Below, one piece after another: positions 8,656 through 18,156 of a stretch of DNA of 64,000 nt. The notes under the pieces are model-generated. The model searched no databases, was not told where the DNA came from, and saw only the letters and a list, made by a program, of their open reading frames with translations. The translations under genes were made by a program, and so were the position numbers. The stretch is from Chitinilyticum aquatile DSM 21506 (GTDB taxonomy: Bacteria; Pseudomonadota; Gammaproteobacteria; Burkholderiales; Chitinibacteraceae): positions 269,860 to 333,859 of the forward strand of contig NZ_KE387260.1 of assembly GCF_000430805.1 (NCBI RefSeq), written 5' to 3'. Within the stretch, counting starts at the first letter, position 1; every line of letters starts with the position of its first letter.

Positions 8656-10635
8656 ATGACCAAAAGCTATTCCGACAAAAACGTCATCTGCAACGACTCC
8701 ACCAATCCGGCGTTCAGCCAGATCGCTTCAGCCATCAACCTGAACCTGAGCCGCCGCTCCCTGCTCACCGGCAGTGGCGCCGCTGCCACCGGCCTTTTGC
8801 TGGCCGGACTGCCTGATCTGGCGTCTGCCGCTGCACAGTCCGCCGCTCGCGCCGGCAAGGCGCTGAAACCGGCTGCACTCGGCTTTGCCGGCATCCCGCT
8901 CTCGGACGCCGACACTGTGACCGTTCCCGCCGGCTATCGCGCGCAGCTCGTCAATGCCTGGGGTGATGCCGTCGGCCTGGCCGGCAATTTGCCTGCCTTC
9001 AAGCAGGATGGCAGCAACAGCTTCGTCGAGCAGATGGCGCAATCCGGCATGCACCACGACGGCATGCACTTCTTCCCGCTGCCCTACGGCTCGCAGAACA
9101 GTGCCCACGGCCTGCTGGCGATCAATCACGAATACACCGATGACGGTCTGCTGCACACCGACGGCATGAAGACCTGGACCGCCGAGAAAGTGAGAAAGGC
9201 GCAAGCCGCACACGGCGTGTCGATCATCGAAGTGAAAAAGGGCGAAGCTGGCTGGCAGCAAGTTCTGCCCTCCAGCTACGCCCGCCGTGTCAGCACCCTG
9301 ACCGCCTGTGCGATTTCCGGCCCGGCGGCCGGCCATGCGCTGATGAAAACGGTGGATGATCCGACCGGCCGCGAAGTGCTCGGCACGCTGAACAACTGCG
9401 CCAATGGCTGGACACCGTGGGGCACTTACCTGACCTGCGAAGAAAACTGGAATGGCTACTTCGTCGACTGGTCGAACAATATGAAGCCGGATGGCTTCAA
9501 CGCCAAACGCTACGGCGTGAAGGAAAAGGACGCCGGCTATCGCTGGGCCGAGCACGACCTGCGCTTCGATGCCCAGCTCAACCCGCACGAGCCCAACCGC
9601 TTCGGCTGGGTGGTCGAGATCGACCCCTACCATCCGGACAGCAAACCGGTGAAGCGCACCGCGCTCGGCCGCTTCAAGCACGAAGGCGCCGCACTGGCCA
9701 TCGCACCCGATCAGCGCTGCGTGTTCTACATGGGCGACGACGAGCGCTTCGAGTACATCTACAAATTCGTCACCAAGCGCCCGTATGACGCGAAGAACCG
9801 CCGTGCAAACGCCAACCTGCTCGACGAAGGCACGCTGTATGTGGCGAAATTCAACGCCGATGGCAGCGGCGAATGGCTGGAGCTCACGCACGGCAAGAAC
9901 GGCCTGACTGCGGCCAACGGCTTTGCCGACCAGGGCGAACTGCTGGTGAAAACCCGTCTTGCCGCCGACCATGTCGGCGCGACCAAGATGGACCGTCCGG
10001 AATGGACGACCGTCAACCCGCATAACCAGGGCGAAATCTTCTGCACGCTGACCAACAACAGCGAACGCGGCAAGGAAGGCAAGCCGGGGCCGGACGCGGC
10101 CAACCCGCGTGCCAACAATCTGTTCGGTCACATCATGCGCTGGGTGGAAGCCGGCAATAATCCGGCTGCCACCACCTTCCAGTGGAACATTCTGGTGCTG
10201 GCTGGCAATGACAAGGCCGCCAAGGATGAGCACAAGGGCAATATCAAGGGCGATGTTTTCGGCAGCCCGGATGGCCTGCACTTTGATGCCAACGGCCTGC
10301 TGTGGGTACAGACCGATGTCTCGACCACCACACTGAACAAGAAGGAATATGCCGGCATGGGCAACAACCAGATGGTCGCGATGGTGCCGGAAACCGGCGA
10401 AGCCCGTCGTTTCCTCACCGGCCCGCGCGGTTGCGAGATCACCGGCATCGCCTTCACGCCGGATCACAAGACGCTGTTCGTGAATATCCAGCACCCCGGC
10501 GAGCCGGACAGCGAACGCAATGACCCGGCCAATCCGAAAGCGATTTCCAGCTGGCCCAACGGTGCACTCGGCGGCCGCCCGCGCTCGGGCACCGTGGTCA
10601 TTACCCGTGACGATGGCGGCGTGATCGGCCTGTAA
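8656..10635 (+). CDS. phoX: PhoX-family alkaline phosphatase (DUF839), Tat-exported
   Basis: A 659-residue secreted protein. LSRRSLLTG at about residues 31-39 followed by a hydrophobic stretch and an AxA site is a twin-arginine signal, used because PhoX enzymes fold with their metals in the cytoplasm. The body matches PhoX/DUF839 proteins: MHHDGMHFFPLP, LAINHEYTDDG, NCANGWTPWGTYLTCEENWNGYF, HEGAALAI, and a C-terminal GSPDGLHFDANGLLWVQTD. PhoX is a calcium/iron alkaline phosphatase releasing phosphate from organic esters. A candidate PHO box lies 48 bases upstream. It is flanked by palindromic repeats. Substrate specificity cannot be told from sequence. Confidence 0.87.
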   Translation: MTKSYSDKNVICNDSTNPAFSQIASAINLNLSRRSLLTGSGAAATGLLLAGLPDLASAAAQSAARAGKALKPAALGFAGIPLSDADTVTVPAGYRAQLVNAWGDAVGLAGNLPAFKQDGSNSFVEQMAQSGMHHDGMHFFPLPYGSQNSAHGLLAINHEYTDDGLLHTDGMKTWTAEKVRKAQAAHGVSIIEVKKGEAGWQQVLPSSYARRVSTLTACAISGPAAGHALMKTVDDPTGREVLGTLNNCANGWTPWGTYLTCEENWNGYFVDWSNNMKPDGFNAKRYGVKEKDAGYRWAEHDLRFDAQLNPHEPNRFGWVVEIDPYHPDSKPVKRTALGRFKHEGAALAIAPDQRCVFYMGDDERFEYIYKFVTKRPYDAKNRRANANLLDEGTLYVAKFNADGSGEWLELTHGKNGLTAANGFADQGELLVKTRLAADHVGATKMDRPEWTTVNPHNQGEIFCTLTNNSERGKEGKPGPDAANPRANNLFGHIMRWVEAGNNPAATTFQWNILVLAGNDKAAKDEHKGNIKGDVFGSPDGLHFDANGLLWVQTDVSTTTLNKKEYAGMGNNQMVAMVPETGEARRFLTGPRGCEITGIAFTPDHKTLFVNIQHPGEPDSERNDPANPKAISSWPNGALGGRPRSGTVVITRDDGGVIGL

Positions 10636-10658
10636 CTCCCTCAGTCAGCACAACAGCC

Positions 10659-10728
10659 ATACCCGCCACCCCATAAGGCCGCAGCCATTTTCTGGAAATG
10701 GCTGCGGCCTTATACATTGCCAATACTC
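10659..10728. repeat. Palindromic intergenic repeat, copy 2
   Basis: The strongest hairpin of the family: 18-bp perfect arms (ATAAGGCCGCAGCCATTT at 10673-10690 and its complement at 10696-10713) with a 5-base loop. ATACCC lies on the left and a decayed AATACTC on the right. It is the only likely transcript end between phoX and kup; the remaining 200 bases up to kup hold no gene I can support. Confidence 0.85.
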
Positions 10729-10932
10729 AATCCAAAGCAGCGCCACTCAAAAACCGGCTGCATTAACAATATTTAAGCGCCTGCTCGAGAAGACCTGTCT
10801 AGCATGCAGACCTGCCTGCCACACCCGCCGTGATTCCGGCGCTAGGGCAGCAAGCAAAAGCAGACTTGAATCAAGGCGAGGCCGCAGTTCGCGGCGCTAT
10901 GATCGCCGCCTTCATTTCCCGGGAGGGAAGTC

Positions 10933-12822
10933 ATGACCTCGGCAGGCTCACAGCACTCCGGCTCGCGCGCACTCACCCTCGCCGCACTCGGCGTGGTCTA
11001 CGGCGACATCGGCACCAGCCCGCTCTACACGCTCAAGGAGTGTTTTGCCGGGCCGGTCGGGCTGGCGCTCACCCCCTTCAACATCCTGGGCATCCTGTCG
11101 CTGATTTTCTGGGCGCTGATGCTGGTGGTCTCGCTCAAATACGTCAGCATCATTCTGCGTGCCGACAACAAGGGCGAGGGCGGCATTCTGGCGCTGCTGG
11201 CACTCGCCCAGCGCGAAACGGCGGGTCGCCCGCGGCTGACCCGCTGCGTAGCCATACTCGGCATTTTCGGCGCCGCCCTGTTCTATGGTGACTGCATCAT
11301 TACCCCGGCGATTTCGGTACTCTCGGCAGTTGAGGGGATCAGCGTCGTATCGCACAAACTGGACCAGATGATCGTCCCCCTGTGCATCGGCATCATCATC
11401 GGCCTGTTTGCCGTGCAATCACACGGCACCGCCACCGTCGGCAAGATCTTCGGACCTGTGATGCTGCTGTGGTTCGCCATACTCGCGGTGATGGGCATCG
11501 CCAGCATCGTCCACGCACCGGAAGTTCTCGCCGCACTCAATCCGCTGCACGCAGTCCGCTTTTTCCTCGCCGCCCCCGGCTCCAGTTTCATCCTGCTGGG
11601 CGCGGTCGTGCTCTGCCTGACCGGTGGCGAGGCGCTGTATGCCGACATGGGGCATTTCGGCAAGGCTGCAATCCGCAATGCCTGGTACGGGCTGGTACTG
11701 CCGGCGCTGGTGCTCAATTACTTCGGCCAGGGCGCGCTGCTGCTGCAGAACCCGCAGGCCATCAAGAATCCGTTTTTCCTGCTGGCTCCCGGCTGGGGGC
11801 TGATCCCGCTGGTGCTGCTGGCAACATTCGCTACGGTGATCGCCTCGCAGGCGGTGATTTCCGGCGCGTATTCGATGGCCAGCCAGGCCATCCAGCTAGG
11901 CTTTACGCCGCGCATGGAGATCCGCCATACCTCGGCATCTGAAAAGGGACAGATCTTCATCAGCCAGATCAACTGGGCACTGCTGCTTGCCGTCATCATT
12001 CTCATCCTTTCCTTCCGCTCGTCCGGCGCGCTAGCGTCCGCCTACGGCTTTGCTGTGACCTGCACGATGGTCATCACCACACTGCTGGCCTTTCTGGTAC
12101 TCGGCAAATACAGCACCCCATTGCGCCGCCTGGGAATGTTTGCCGTGCTGGGTGGATTGCTGCTGGTCGATCTGGCCTTTTTCGCCGCCAATTCGCTGAA
12201 AATTGCCGACGGAGGCTGGATGCCCCTGCTGGTCGGTCTGGTGCTGTTCACGATGATGATGACGTGGAAACGCGGCCGCATGCTGCTGATGCGCAAGCTG
12301 CGTGAAGGCGAAATGCCGCTGGCAGGCTTTGTCGGCACACTGGAAAGCAGCACCATCGCACGGGTGGAAGGCACTGCCGTCTTTCTGACGGCCAGCAGCG
12401 ATACCGTACCGCACGCGCTGCTGCACAACCTGAAACACAACAAGATCCTGCACGAGCAGGTGATCCTGCTCACCGTCAGCACGGCTGATGTGCCTCTCAT
12501 CCCTCCGGCGCAGCAGCTGACGATCACGCAACTGGGCAATCAGGTTTTCCAGATTCTGATCTGCTGCGGTTTCAAGGACACACCGGACATTCCCGCCGCG
12601 CTGGCGCTGGCAGCGACCAGGGAGCCGCAGCTGCATTGCGAGCCAATGCAGCTGTCCTATTTCCTGAGCCGGGAAACCATCGTCGAGAGCAGATATCCGG
12701 AAATGGCACGCTGGCGGCGCATGCTGTTCAGCCTGATGATGCGCAACGCTGCCCGTATCACCAGCTTCTTCGGCATTCCGCCCAACCGCGTTGTGGAAAT
12801 GGGCATGCAAGTCGAGCTCTGA
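10933..12822 (+). CDS. kup: Kup-family low-affinity potassium transporter
   Basis: A 629-residue inner-membrane K+/H+ symporter. The N-terminal LAALGVVYGDIGTSPLYTLKE is the family signature; about twelve hydrophobic helices span residues 15-440, including GALFYGDCIITPAISVLSAVEG and LCLTGGEALYADMGHFGK. A C-terminal cytoplasmic region of about 180 residues follows, with AVFLTASSDTVPHALLHNLKHNK. Length is normal. The ATG is preceded by a good GGGAGGGAA site 5 bases away, fixing the start. It stands alone between two palindromic repeats; the next gene is convergent. Confidence 0.95.
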   Translation: MTSAGSQHSGSRALTLAALGVVYGDIGTSPLYTLKECFAGPVGLALTPFNILGILSLIFWALMLVVSLKYVSIILRADNKGEGGILALLALAQRETAGRPRLTRCVAILGIFGAALFYGDCIITPAISVLSAVEGISVVSHKLDQMIVPLCIGIIIGLFAVQSHGTATVGKIFGPVMLLWFAILAVMGIASIVHAPEVLAALNPLHAVRFFLAAPGSSFILLGAVVLCLTGGEALYADMGHFGKAAIRNAWYGLVLPALVLNYFGQGALLLQNPQAIKNPFFLLAPGWGLIPLVLLATFATVIASQAVISGAYSMASQAIQLGFTPRMEIRHTSASEKGQIFISQINWALLLAVIILILSFRSSGALASAYGFAVTCTMVITTLLAFLVLGKYSTPLRRLGMFAVLGGLLLVDLAFFAANSLKIADGGWMPLLVGLVLFTMMMTWKRGRMLLMRKLREGEMPLAGFVGTLESSTIARVEGTAVFLTASSDTVPHALLHNLKHNKILHEQVILLTVSTADVPLIPPAQQLTITQLGNQVFQILICCGFKDTPDIPAALALAATREPQLHCEPMQLSYFLSRETIVESRYPEMARWRRMLFSLMMRNAARITSFFGIPPNRVVEMGMQVEL

Positions 12823-12830
12823 AGCTGCTT

Positions 12831-12889
12831 ATACCCGTATGGCCATATGCCTTCAGCGATCTAGCAAAAAGGGCTATAGGCAGATACCC
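12831..12889. repeat. Palindromic intergenic repeat, copy 3
   Basis: ATACCC ends with an imperfect GCCTTCAGC...GGGCTATAGGC hairpin, filling most of the 73-base junction between convergent kup and the FAD oxidoreductase gene. No other terminator is visible there. Confidence 0.65.
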
Positions 12890-12895
12890 GCCAAA

Positions 12896-14515
12896 TCACA
12901 ACAGTGCTTCGGCCGCCTGATTACCCCACCAGCTGGCCTCCTCGAATACCGAAAGACCGGATAGATCGGCGTGCGCAAAGCGGATGCGGCCATCGAGCGC
13001 GCGCAGCGCGGCGAGGCCGGCATTCCCAAGAAAGCCCGGCGCGGGCGTACTCATGGCGTGGCCGCGCACGGTGATTTCGACCTGCTGCACGGCCTGCCGC
13101 CAGCGCCAGCCGTACACCGCGTGCAGATCCTGCGCGGCAACGTCGTACAGATCATCGGCACTGGCGTGTTCGAGTCGTGCGCGCACCGCTCGCGGGTCTT
13201 CATTGGCAAAGGCATGGTAGGCCGTAAATACGCTGTGCGCCGGCTTGTACTGGCGAATCAGCTGGTGCGTGCTGTTGACGAAGCCAAGGCTGTTGCTGCC
13301 GTACACGACGTTGTCCCACGCCAGCGGATGGTCTTTCGGCTCATCCGGGAAGCGGTCGATCAGGAAATTGCTGACCTGCCAGGCCGCATGAGGTAGTGCG
13401 TGCTGCGCCGGGTCGTAGCCGAAATCGCGCAAGCCGCTGACCACGTGCGCGGCAACATGCAGCGGCATGGCACAGATCACCTGCTCGGCGACCAGCCGCG
13501 TCACCTTGCGGCTGACCACATCGAGCACGTCAACATGTACTACCTTGCCGACTTCCGTCGCCTTCACCGCCATGCCGCCCATGCGCTGCGCAGGCGCGAG
13601 CACTGAGGCGAGATGGCGCACCAGCGGGTTGATGCCGTCCGGCCAGGTCAGGATGGCGCCCTCTTCAGCATTCGCCGCGTGGCCGCCACGGCTGGCGAAA
13701 TAATGCAGCCCTGCCCAGGCCGAGGTCTGAGCGCTACCGGCACCATAATCATCGCGGCAGGCGTAATCCAGATACCACAGCAGCCCCGGCGCGGTATAAC
13801 CCTCGCGCTTGAGCCATTGCGCAAAACTGAGTTGATCAAGCGCCCGCCATTGCGGGTCAGTGGAGGACAGAACCAGCGGAATGGCGAACACACGCCGACC
13901 ATCGCTGCCGGTCTTGTCGCGCAAGCCCGCGACAAAATCCAGAAAACGCTGCTGCTGTTTCAGCTCGTCGGCATCCATGCCGGTGCGGGGCATCAGCCCT
14001 TCCTGCCAGCGGCCGTCGACCCAGAGGCGTTCTTCCGGCGCATGCACCAGTACCCGCTCGTCAAAGTAAGGCTTCGCGGTGAACGCATCACGCTCGATCA
14101 CGCCCATGTCGGCCAGCAGCTCGCGCACATGGCGCGACTCCAGCGAAGGCAGCGGCAGATAATGCGCGCCACGAGGATGGGCCAGCCCGCCCAGCGCCCC
14201 CGCCGCACAATTGCCACCGAACTCGGGACCATCGACCAGCAGCACATCCTTGCGACCGCCACGCACCAGTTTCCATGCGGCAAACAGGCCAGCCGCGCCA
14301 CCGCCGAGAATGGCGACACCGACCTTGCGTTCAACCGAGGGAGCAGGAAGCTGGGTATGACCTCGCAACCAATGGCCTTCAAGCATGCCAGGCCAATACC
14401 CCTTGATGTTGAGCCCGAGCTGCAGCAGCTTGCAGCCGCCCAGCGCCATTCCCGCTCCCCCCCCTGCAAGCAGACCCAGCCCCAGCTGCAGCACCTTGCG
14501 CCGTGTCAGCTCCAT
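12896..14515 (-). CDS. FAD/NAD(P)-binding oxidoreductase (amine-oxidase fold), Tat lipoprotein
   Basis: A 539-residue protein opening with TRRKVLQLGLGLLAGGGAGM and a lipobox-like LGGC at about residues 25-28, so probably Tat-exported and lipid-anchored. VAILGGGAAGLFAAWKLV at about 67-84 is the dinucleotide-binding Rossmann motif, followed by an acidic strand end (LLVDGPEFGGN). The C-terminal half resembles flavin amine oxidases (GNAGLAALRALDGRIRFAHA). Its ATG overlaps the stop of the membrane aminopropyltransferase by one base (TGATG), so the two are coupled; polyamine or modified-amine oxidation is the natural guess, but this is inference from context. Active-site residues could not be verified. 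Confidence 0.75.
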   Translation of the reverse strand: MELTRRKVLQLGLGLLAGGGAGMALGGCKLLQLGLNIKGYWPGMLEGHWLRGHTQLPAPSVERKVGVAILGGGAAGLFAAWKLVRGGRKDVLLVDGPEFGGNCAAGALGGLAHPRGAHYLPLPSLESRHVRELLADMGVIERDAFTAKPYFDERVLVHAPEERLWVDGRWQEGLMPRTGMDADELKQQQRFLDFVAGLRDKTGSDGRRVFAIPLVLSSTDPQWRALDQLSFAQWLKREGYTAPGLLWYLDYACRDDYGAGSAQTSAWAGLHYFASRGGHAANAEEGAILTWPDGINPLVRHLASVLAPAQRMGGMAVKATEVGKVVHVDVLDVVSRKVTRLVAEQVICAMPLHVAAHVVSGLRDFGYDPAQHALPHAAWQVSNFLIDRFPDEPKDHPLAWDNVVYGSNSLGFVNSTHQLIRQYKPAHSVFTAYHAFANEDPRAVRARLEHASADDLYDVAAQDLHAVYGWRWRQAVQQVEITVRGHAMSTPAPGFLGNAGLAALRALDGRIRFAHADLSGLSVFEEASWWGNQAAEALL

Positions 14516-16026
14516 CAGCGCAGCACCCGTGACCAGTCCTGCTCGAAGTAATGCACCAGCGACTGGTTGTTGAGCCGGTTCGCTTCGACTTCGATTTTCT
14601 GCATGTCCGGCGGGAAGAAGAACATCTGCCGGGTCGACTCAGTGTCGAGGAATTTCATTGGCAAGCGGTACGCGGTGGGCGGCGTATAGCCGGCCTGTTT
14701 CGCCCCGATGATGAAACCCCATTCGCCGAACGAGGGAACATAAGCGTGGTACGGCGTAGTGACAAAACCCGCCTCTTCCAGCGTCTTGTTGATGCTCCAG
14801 TACGAGCGCGGGGCATGCATCGGCGAGGTGGACTGCACCACCATCAGGCCGTTCTGCGCCAGATGGCGGTTCACCAGCCGGAACATCGGCACCGAATACA
14901 GCTTGCCGAGCGCGAAATTGCTGGGGTCGGGGAAGTCGATGATGATGGCGTCAAACACGCCATTGTTTTTCTCCAGCCACTGACCAGCGTCTTCATTGAC
15001 CACGTGGGCGCGTTTGTCCTTCAGCGCCCCCTTGTTCAGTGCCACCAGCGGCGCGGAGGTGGAAAACAGCGTCGTCATCGCCGGGTCGAGGTCGACCAGC
15101 GTAATGTGCTCGATCTGCGGGTAGCGCAGGATTTCCCGCATTGCCAGCCCGTCGCCGCCGCCGAGCACCAGCACGCGCTTCGCCCAGGGCGTTTTTTCCA
15201 GCACCGGATGCACAAGCGCCTCGTGGTAGCGGTATTCGTCGCGGCTGGAGAACTGCAGGTTGCCATTGATGTAGAGGCGCAGATCATCCTGCCACTTGGT
15301 CAGCACCAGCCGCTGATACGGCGAAGTCTGCGCGTGGATGATTTCATCACCGTAGATGGCCTTCTCGCTCCAGGCTGTCAGCCGCTCGGCAGCAACAAAG
15401 GAGCCGGCCAGCAGCATCAGCACAATGCCGCCGCGCAGGTAGAAGTGCAGCGGATTTTTCAGCTCATGACGAAACACCCGCGCCGTCCACAGCGCAACGC
15501 CCACATTCAGGAGGCCAAACAGCAGCGCCGTGCGCGCCAACCCCAGCTTGGGTGCCAGTACCAGCGGAAACAGCAGCGATACCGCCAGCGCCCCCATGTA
15601 ATCGAAGGTCAGCACGCGGCTGACGATGTCGGCAAAGGCCGTCTTGCGCTGGTTGAGCACACGCATCACCAGCGGAATTTCCATACCGACCAGCGCGCCA
15701 CAGATCAGCACCAGCGCATACAGCACGGTGCGGAACGGTGCATTGGCCCAGGCAAATACCAGAAACAGGAACAGGGCCGACAAGCCACCGATCAGGCCGA
15801 CCAGCAGCTCGACATCAATAAAGGTCCCCAGCGCGCGCTCTTCCTTCACATACTTCGAGCAGTGGGAGCCCAGCCCCATCGCGAACAGATAGGTGCCGAT
15901 GATCGAGGAAAACTGCAGCACCGAATCGCCCAGCAGATAGCTGGCCAGCGCACCCGCAATCAATTCGTAAGCAAGACCACAGGATGCAACAATGAACACG
16001 GAAAGGATCAGCAGCCGGTCTCTCAT
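14515..16026 (-). CDS. Membrane-fused polyamine aminopropyltransferase (spermidine synthase-like)
   Basis: A 503-residue two-part protein. Residues 1-215 hold about seven transmembrane helices (starting LLILSVFIVASCGLAYELIA), and the C-terminal half is a spermidine-synthase-type methyltransferase fold: YQRLVLTKWQDDLRLYINGNLQFSSRDEYRYHE is split here as YQRLVLTKW, LQFSSRDEYRYHEALVHP, then the cofactor loop VLVLGGGDGLAMRE and the catalytic-region IIIDFPDPSN, where soluble SpeE usually has DSTDP. It probably transfers aminopropyl groups from decarboxylated SAM at the membrane. SpeD, which makes that donor, is encoded 3.8 kb away in the divergent arm of the same cluster. Acceptor unknown. Confidence 0.85.
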   Translation of the reverse strand: MRDRLLILSVFIVASCGLAYELIAGALASYLLGDSVLQFSSIIGTYLFAMGLGSHCSKYVKEERALGTFIDVELLVGLIGGLSALFLFLVFAWANAPFRTVLYALVLICGALVGMEIPLVMRVLNQRKTAFADIVSRVLTFDYMGALAVSLLFPLVLAPKLGLARTALLFGLLNVGVALWTARVFRHELKNPLHFYLRGGIVLMLLAGSFVAAERLTAWSEKAIYGDEIIHAQTSPYQRLVLTKWQDDLRLYINGNLQFSSRDEYRYHEALVHPVLEKTPWAKRVLVLGGGDGLAMREILRYPQIEHITLVDLDPAMTTLFSTSAPLVALNKGALKDKRAHVVNEDAGQWLEKNNGVFDAIIIDFPDPSNFALGKLYSVPMFRLVNRHLAQNGLMVVQSTSPMHAPRSYWSINKTLEEAGFVTTPYHAYVPSFGEWGFIIGAKQAGYTPPTAYRLPMKFLDTESTRQMFFFPPDMQKIEVEANRLNNQSLVHYFEQDWSRVLR

Positions 16027-16090
16027 GGATATTTCTTGTGATTTGGGTAAGAATGCACAGCATTATGCCTGATTGCCGCGAGGAACCCGC

Positions 16091-16492
16091 ATGCTCCAGA
16101 CTGCCCTGCCACTGCTGCTGACTTATCTGACTTACCTGGGTGCCGGCATTGCCCTGCTTGTTGTGTTCTCGGTGATCTACGCCTGGGTAACACCCATTGA
16201 TGAGCTCAAGCTCATCCGCGAAGGCTGCACGGCCGCCGCACTGTCGTATGGCGGCGCGCTGATCGGGTTTTCGCTCACCATTGCGTCGAGTGCCTGGCAT
16301 GTAAACCGGCTGGAATATTTCCTGATCTGGGGTTTGCTCGCCATGATTGCGCAGATTGCGGTGCATCTGGTGCTGGGCCGCTGCATCAAGGGTCTGCCAC
16401 AGGCGCTGATTGAAAACAATATCGCTGTCGGCAGCTTTGCCGGCGCCGTTTCTCTGGCCGTCGGCATCATCAACGCCGGCGCGCTGTCCTGA
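16091..16492 (+). CDS. DUF350 membrane protein
   Basis: A 133-residue integral membrane protein with four hydrophobic helices; the pattern TPIDELKLIREGCTAAALSYGGALIGFSLTI is split across helices 1 and 2 and is typical of DUF350 (E. coli YjfL-like). I start it at the ATG at 16091, which has an AGGA site 8 bases upstream, rather than at the ATG at 16073. It is divergent from the membrane aminopropyltransferase with a 64-base promoter gap. DUF350 proteins recur with polyamine-enzyme and stress genes; biochemical function is unknown. Confidence 0.85.
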   Translation: MLQTALPLLLTYLTYLGAGIALLVVFSVIYAWVTPIDELKLIREGCTAAALSYGGALIGFSLTIASSAWHVNRLEYFLIWGLLAMIAQIAVHLVLGRCIKGLPQALIENNIAVGSFAGAVSLAVGIINAGALS

Positions 16493-16523
16493 TTCCGTTC
16501 ATTCTGCGAGAGTGAGCTTCACC

Positions 16524-16928
16524 ATGCTGAAACCTGCCTGTCTGATCCTGCTGCTAATCGTTAGCCTGCCCACTGCTGCAACCGTCTACAAGTGCAAGAA
16601 CCCTCAGGGCGGCACGACCTATAGCGACCAGCCCTGCAGCACAAGCGGTGGCCAGGAGGTCAAGCAGATCAAGGCTCCTGTTTCGGGCAAACCGCAGAGC
16701 ACGGCATCGGCCCCCGCCAGCGCAGTTGCCACCGCCAGCGCCCCGCAGAATGGAAACGCCAGGGTCTGCCAGGATCTGGCCAATAACGAGGCCGATATCG
16801 ACGCCGAGCTGCAGCGACTGGCTGCCGAGAAAAAAACTGACGTCAACAATGTCATGCTCGCCGGTCAGGCCAAGCGTGCCAAGGCTGAAATCGCCAAACT
16901 GAAAGCTCAGAACAACTGCCCGCAATAA
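16524..16928 (+). CDS. DUF4124-domain secreted protein
   Basis: A 134-residue exported protein: signal peptide MLKPACLILLLIVSLPTAA, then the DUF4124 core TVYKCKNPQGGTTYSDQPC, where two Cys probably form a disulfide. A Ser/Ala/Pro-rich linker and a charged helical tail (ELQRLAAEKKTDVNNVMLAG) with two further Cys follow. I start it at 16524 because that ATG opens the signal peptide. It lies 31 bases after the DUF350 gene and 40 bases before the SPFH gene, so it is probably in the same operon. Function of the domain is unknown. Confidence 0.8.
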   Translation: MLKPACLILLLIVSLPTAATVYKCKNPQGGTTYSDQPCSTSGGQEVKQIKAPVSGKPQSTASAPASAVATASAPQNGNARVCQDLANNEADIDAELQRLAAEKKTDVNNVMLAGQAKRAKAEIAKLKAQNNCPQ

Positions 16929-16968
16929 CACGCGACAGCGCCTCACCTTTACTGATCAGGAGTACATC

Positions 16969-18075
16969 ATGGGTCTCGGTTCATTCATCAAGAAACAGTT
17001 TATCGACATCCTGGAATGGCAGGAGGATCAGGACGGCATCCTGGCCTGGCGCTATCCGATGGCCGACAACGAAATCCAGTATGGCGGCAGCCTCACCGTG
17101 CGCGAATCGCAGGCTGCGGTGTTCGTCAATGAAGGCAAGGTGGCCGACGTGTTCCCGGCCGGCATGCACAAGCTGACCACGCAAACCCTGCCGGTACTCA
17201 CCTACCTGAAGAACTGGGACAAGCTGTTCCAGTCGCCCTTCAAGTCGGACGTGTACTTCTTCAGCACCCGCGTGCAGCTCGGCCGCAAGTGGGGCACGCC
17301 GCAGCCGATTACCATCCGCGATGCGGATTTCGGCATGGTGCGCATGCGCGCCTTCGGCATCTACTCGTACAAGATCGCCGACCCGAAACTGTTCTACACC
17401 GAAATCAGCGGCACGCGCGAGACTTACACCCGTGACGAAGTCGAGCAGCAGCTGCGCAATCTGGTGATTTCCACCATGACCAGCGCGCTGGGTTCATCCG
17501 GCGTTCCCTTCATCGACATGGCCGGCAACCAGGGCCTGATGGGCGAGAAGATCAAGGAAGCACTGGTCCCGGTATTTGCCAAGTACGGCCTCGAACTCGA
17601 CAACTTCGCCGTTGAAAATGTCTCGCTGCCGGAAGAACTGCAGAAGGCGCTCGATACCCGGATCAGCATGGGCATGATCGGCAATATGCAGACCTACACG
17701 CAGTACCAGGCTGCCAACGCGATTCCGCTCGCGGCACAGAACGAAGGCGGCATGGCCGGCATCGGTGCCAGCATGGCCGCCGGCATCGGCATGGGTCAGG
17801 TGATGGCGGGCGCGATGAACACAGCCCTGAACCCGGGCGCGGCCCAGCAGCCGGTCGCTCCGGCTGCAGCCGGTGTGGTCATGGGCGCGGATGGTGGCGT
17901 CGGTGTCGGCATGGTTGCGGGCGCGGGTGTCACCTCAGCTGCTCCGGCCGCGCCAGCGGCGGACGACCCGCAGGCCAAGCTGGCCAAACTCAAGGGCCTG
18001 CTCGACGCCGGCCTGATCAGCCAGGCCGATTACGACACGGCCAAGGCCGAGGTGCTGAAGAAGCTGCTGGGCTAA
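16969..18075 (+). CDS. SPFH-domain protein with C-terminal SHOCT domain
   Basis: A 368-residue protein. Residues 1-230 are an SPFH (band-7/flotillin-like) domain of the YdjI/virion-core-like type: LEWQEDQDGILAWRYP, ESQAAVFVNEGKVADVFPAG and a C-terminal FAVENVSLPEEL. A Gly/Ala/Met-rich low-complexity stretch (about 255-325) leads to a C-terminal SHOCT motif, LAKLKGLLDAGLISQADYD. No transmembrane segment is obvious, so it may associate peripherally with membranes or assemble into rings. An AGGAG site sits 7 bases before the ATG. It is followed by a palindromic repeat and then the DUF4178 gene in the same direction. Confidence 0.85.
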   Translation: MGLGSFIKKQFIDILEWQEDQDGILAWRYPMADNEIQYGGSLTVRESQAAVFVNEGKVADVFPAGMHKLTTQTLPVLTYLKNWDKLFQSPFKSDVYFFSTRVQLGRKWGTPQPITIRDADFGMVRMRAFGIYSYKIADPKLFYTEISGTRETYTRDEVEQQLRNLVISTMTSALGSSGVPFIDMAGNQGLMGEKIKEALVPVFAKYGLELDNFAVENVSLPEELQKALDTRISMGMIGNMQTYTQYQAANAIPLAAQNEGGMAGIGASMAAGIGMGQVMAGAMNTALNPGAAQQPVAPAAAGVVMGADGGVGVGMVAGAGVTSAAPAAPAADDPQAKLAKLKGLLDAGLISQADYDTAKAEVLKKLLG

Positions 18076-18082
18076 ACCAAAA

Positions 18083-18130
18083 GGTATTGCCACGCAGCCA
18101 TTTGAATCAAAGGGTTGCATGGCAATACCC
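18083..18130. repeat. Palindromic intergenic repeat, copy 4
   Basis: GGTATTGCCA...TGGCAATACC outer arms pair over 10 bases; inner AGCCATTT/AAAGGGTT is partly mispaired. It lies 7 bases after the SPFH stop, between two codirectional genes of one likely operon, so it may lower rather than end downstream transcription. Confidence 0.8.
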
Positions 18131-18156
18131 GGCCACCTACTTACAAGAAACCCGCC

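Noticed and set aside
8728..10494. 588-codon minus-strand frame opposite phoX
   Set aside because: Mirror frame of a GC-rich coding region; PhoX motifs on the other strand are unmistakable.
14551..16041. 496-codon plus-strand frame opposite the membrane aminopropyltransferase
   Set aside because: His/Gln-rich composition typical of antisense frames, no recognisable domain.
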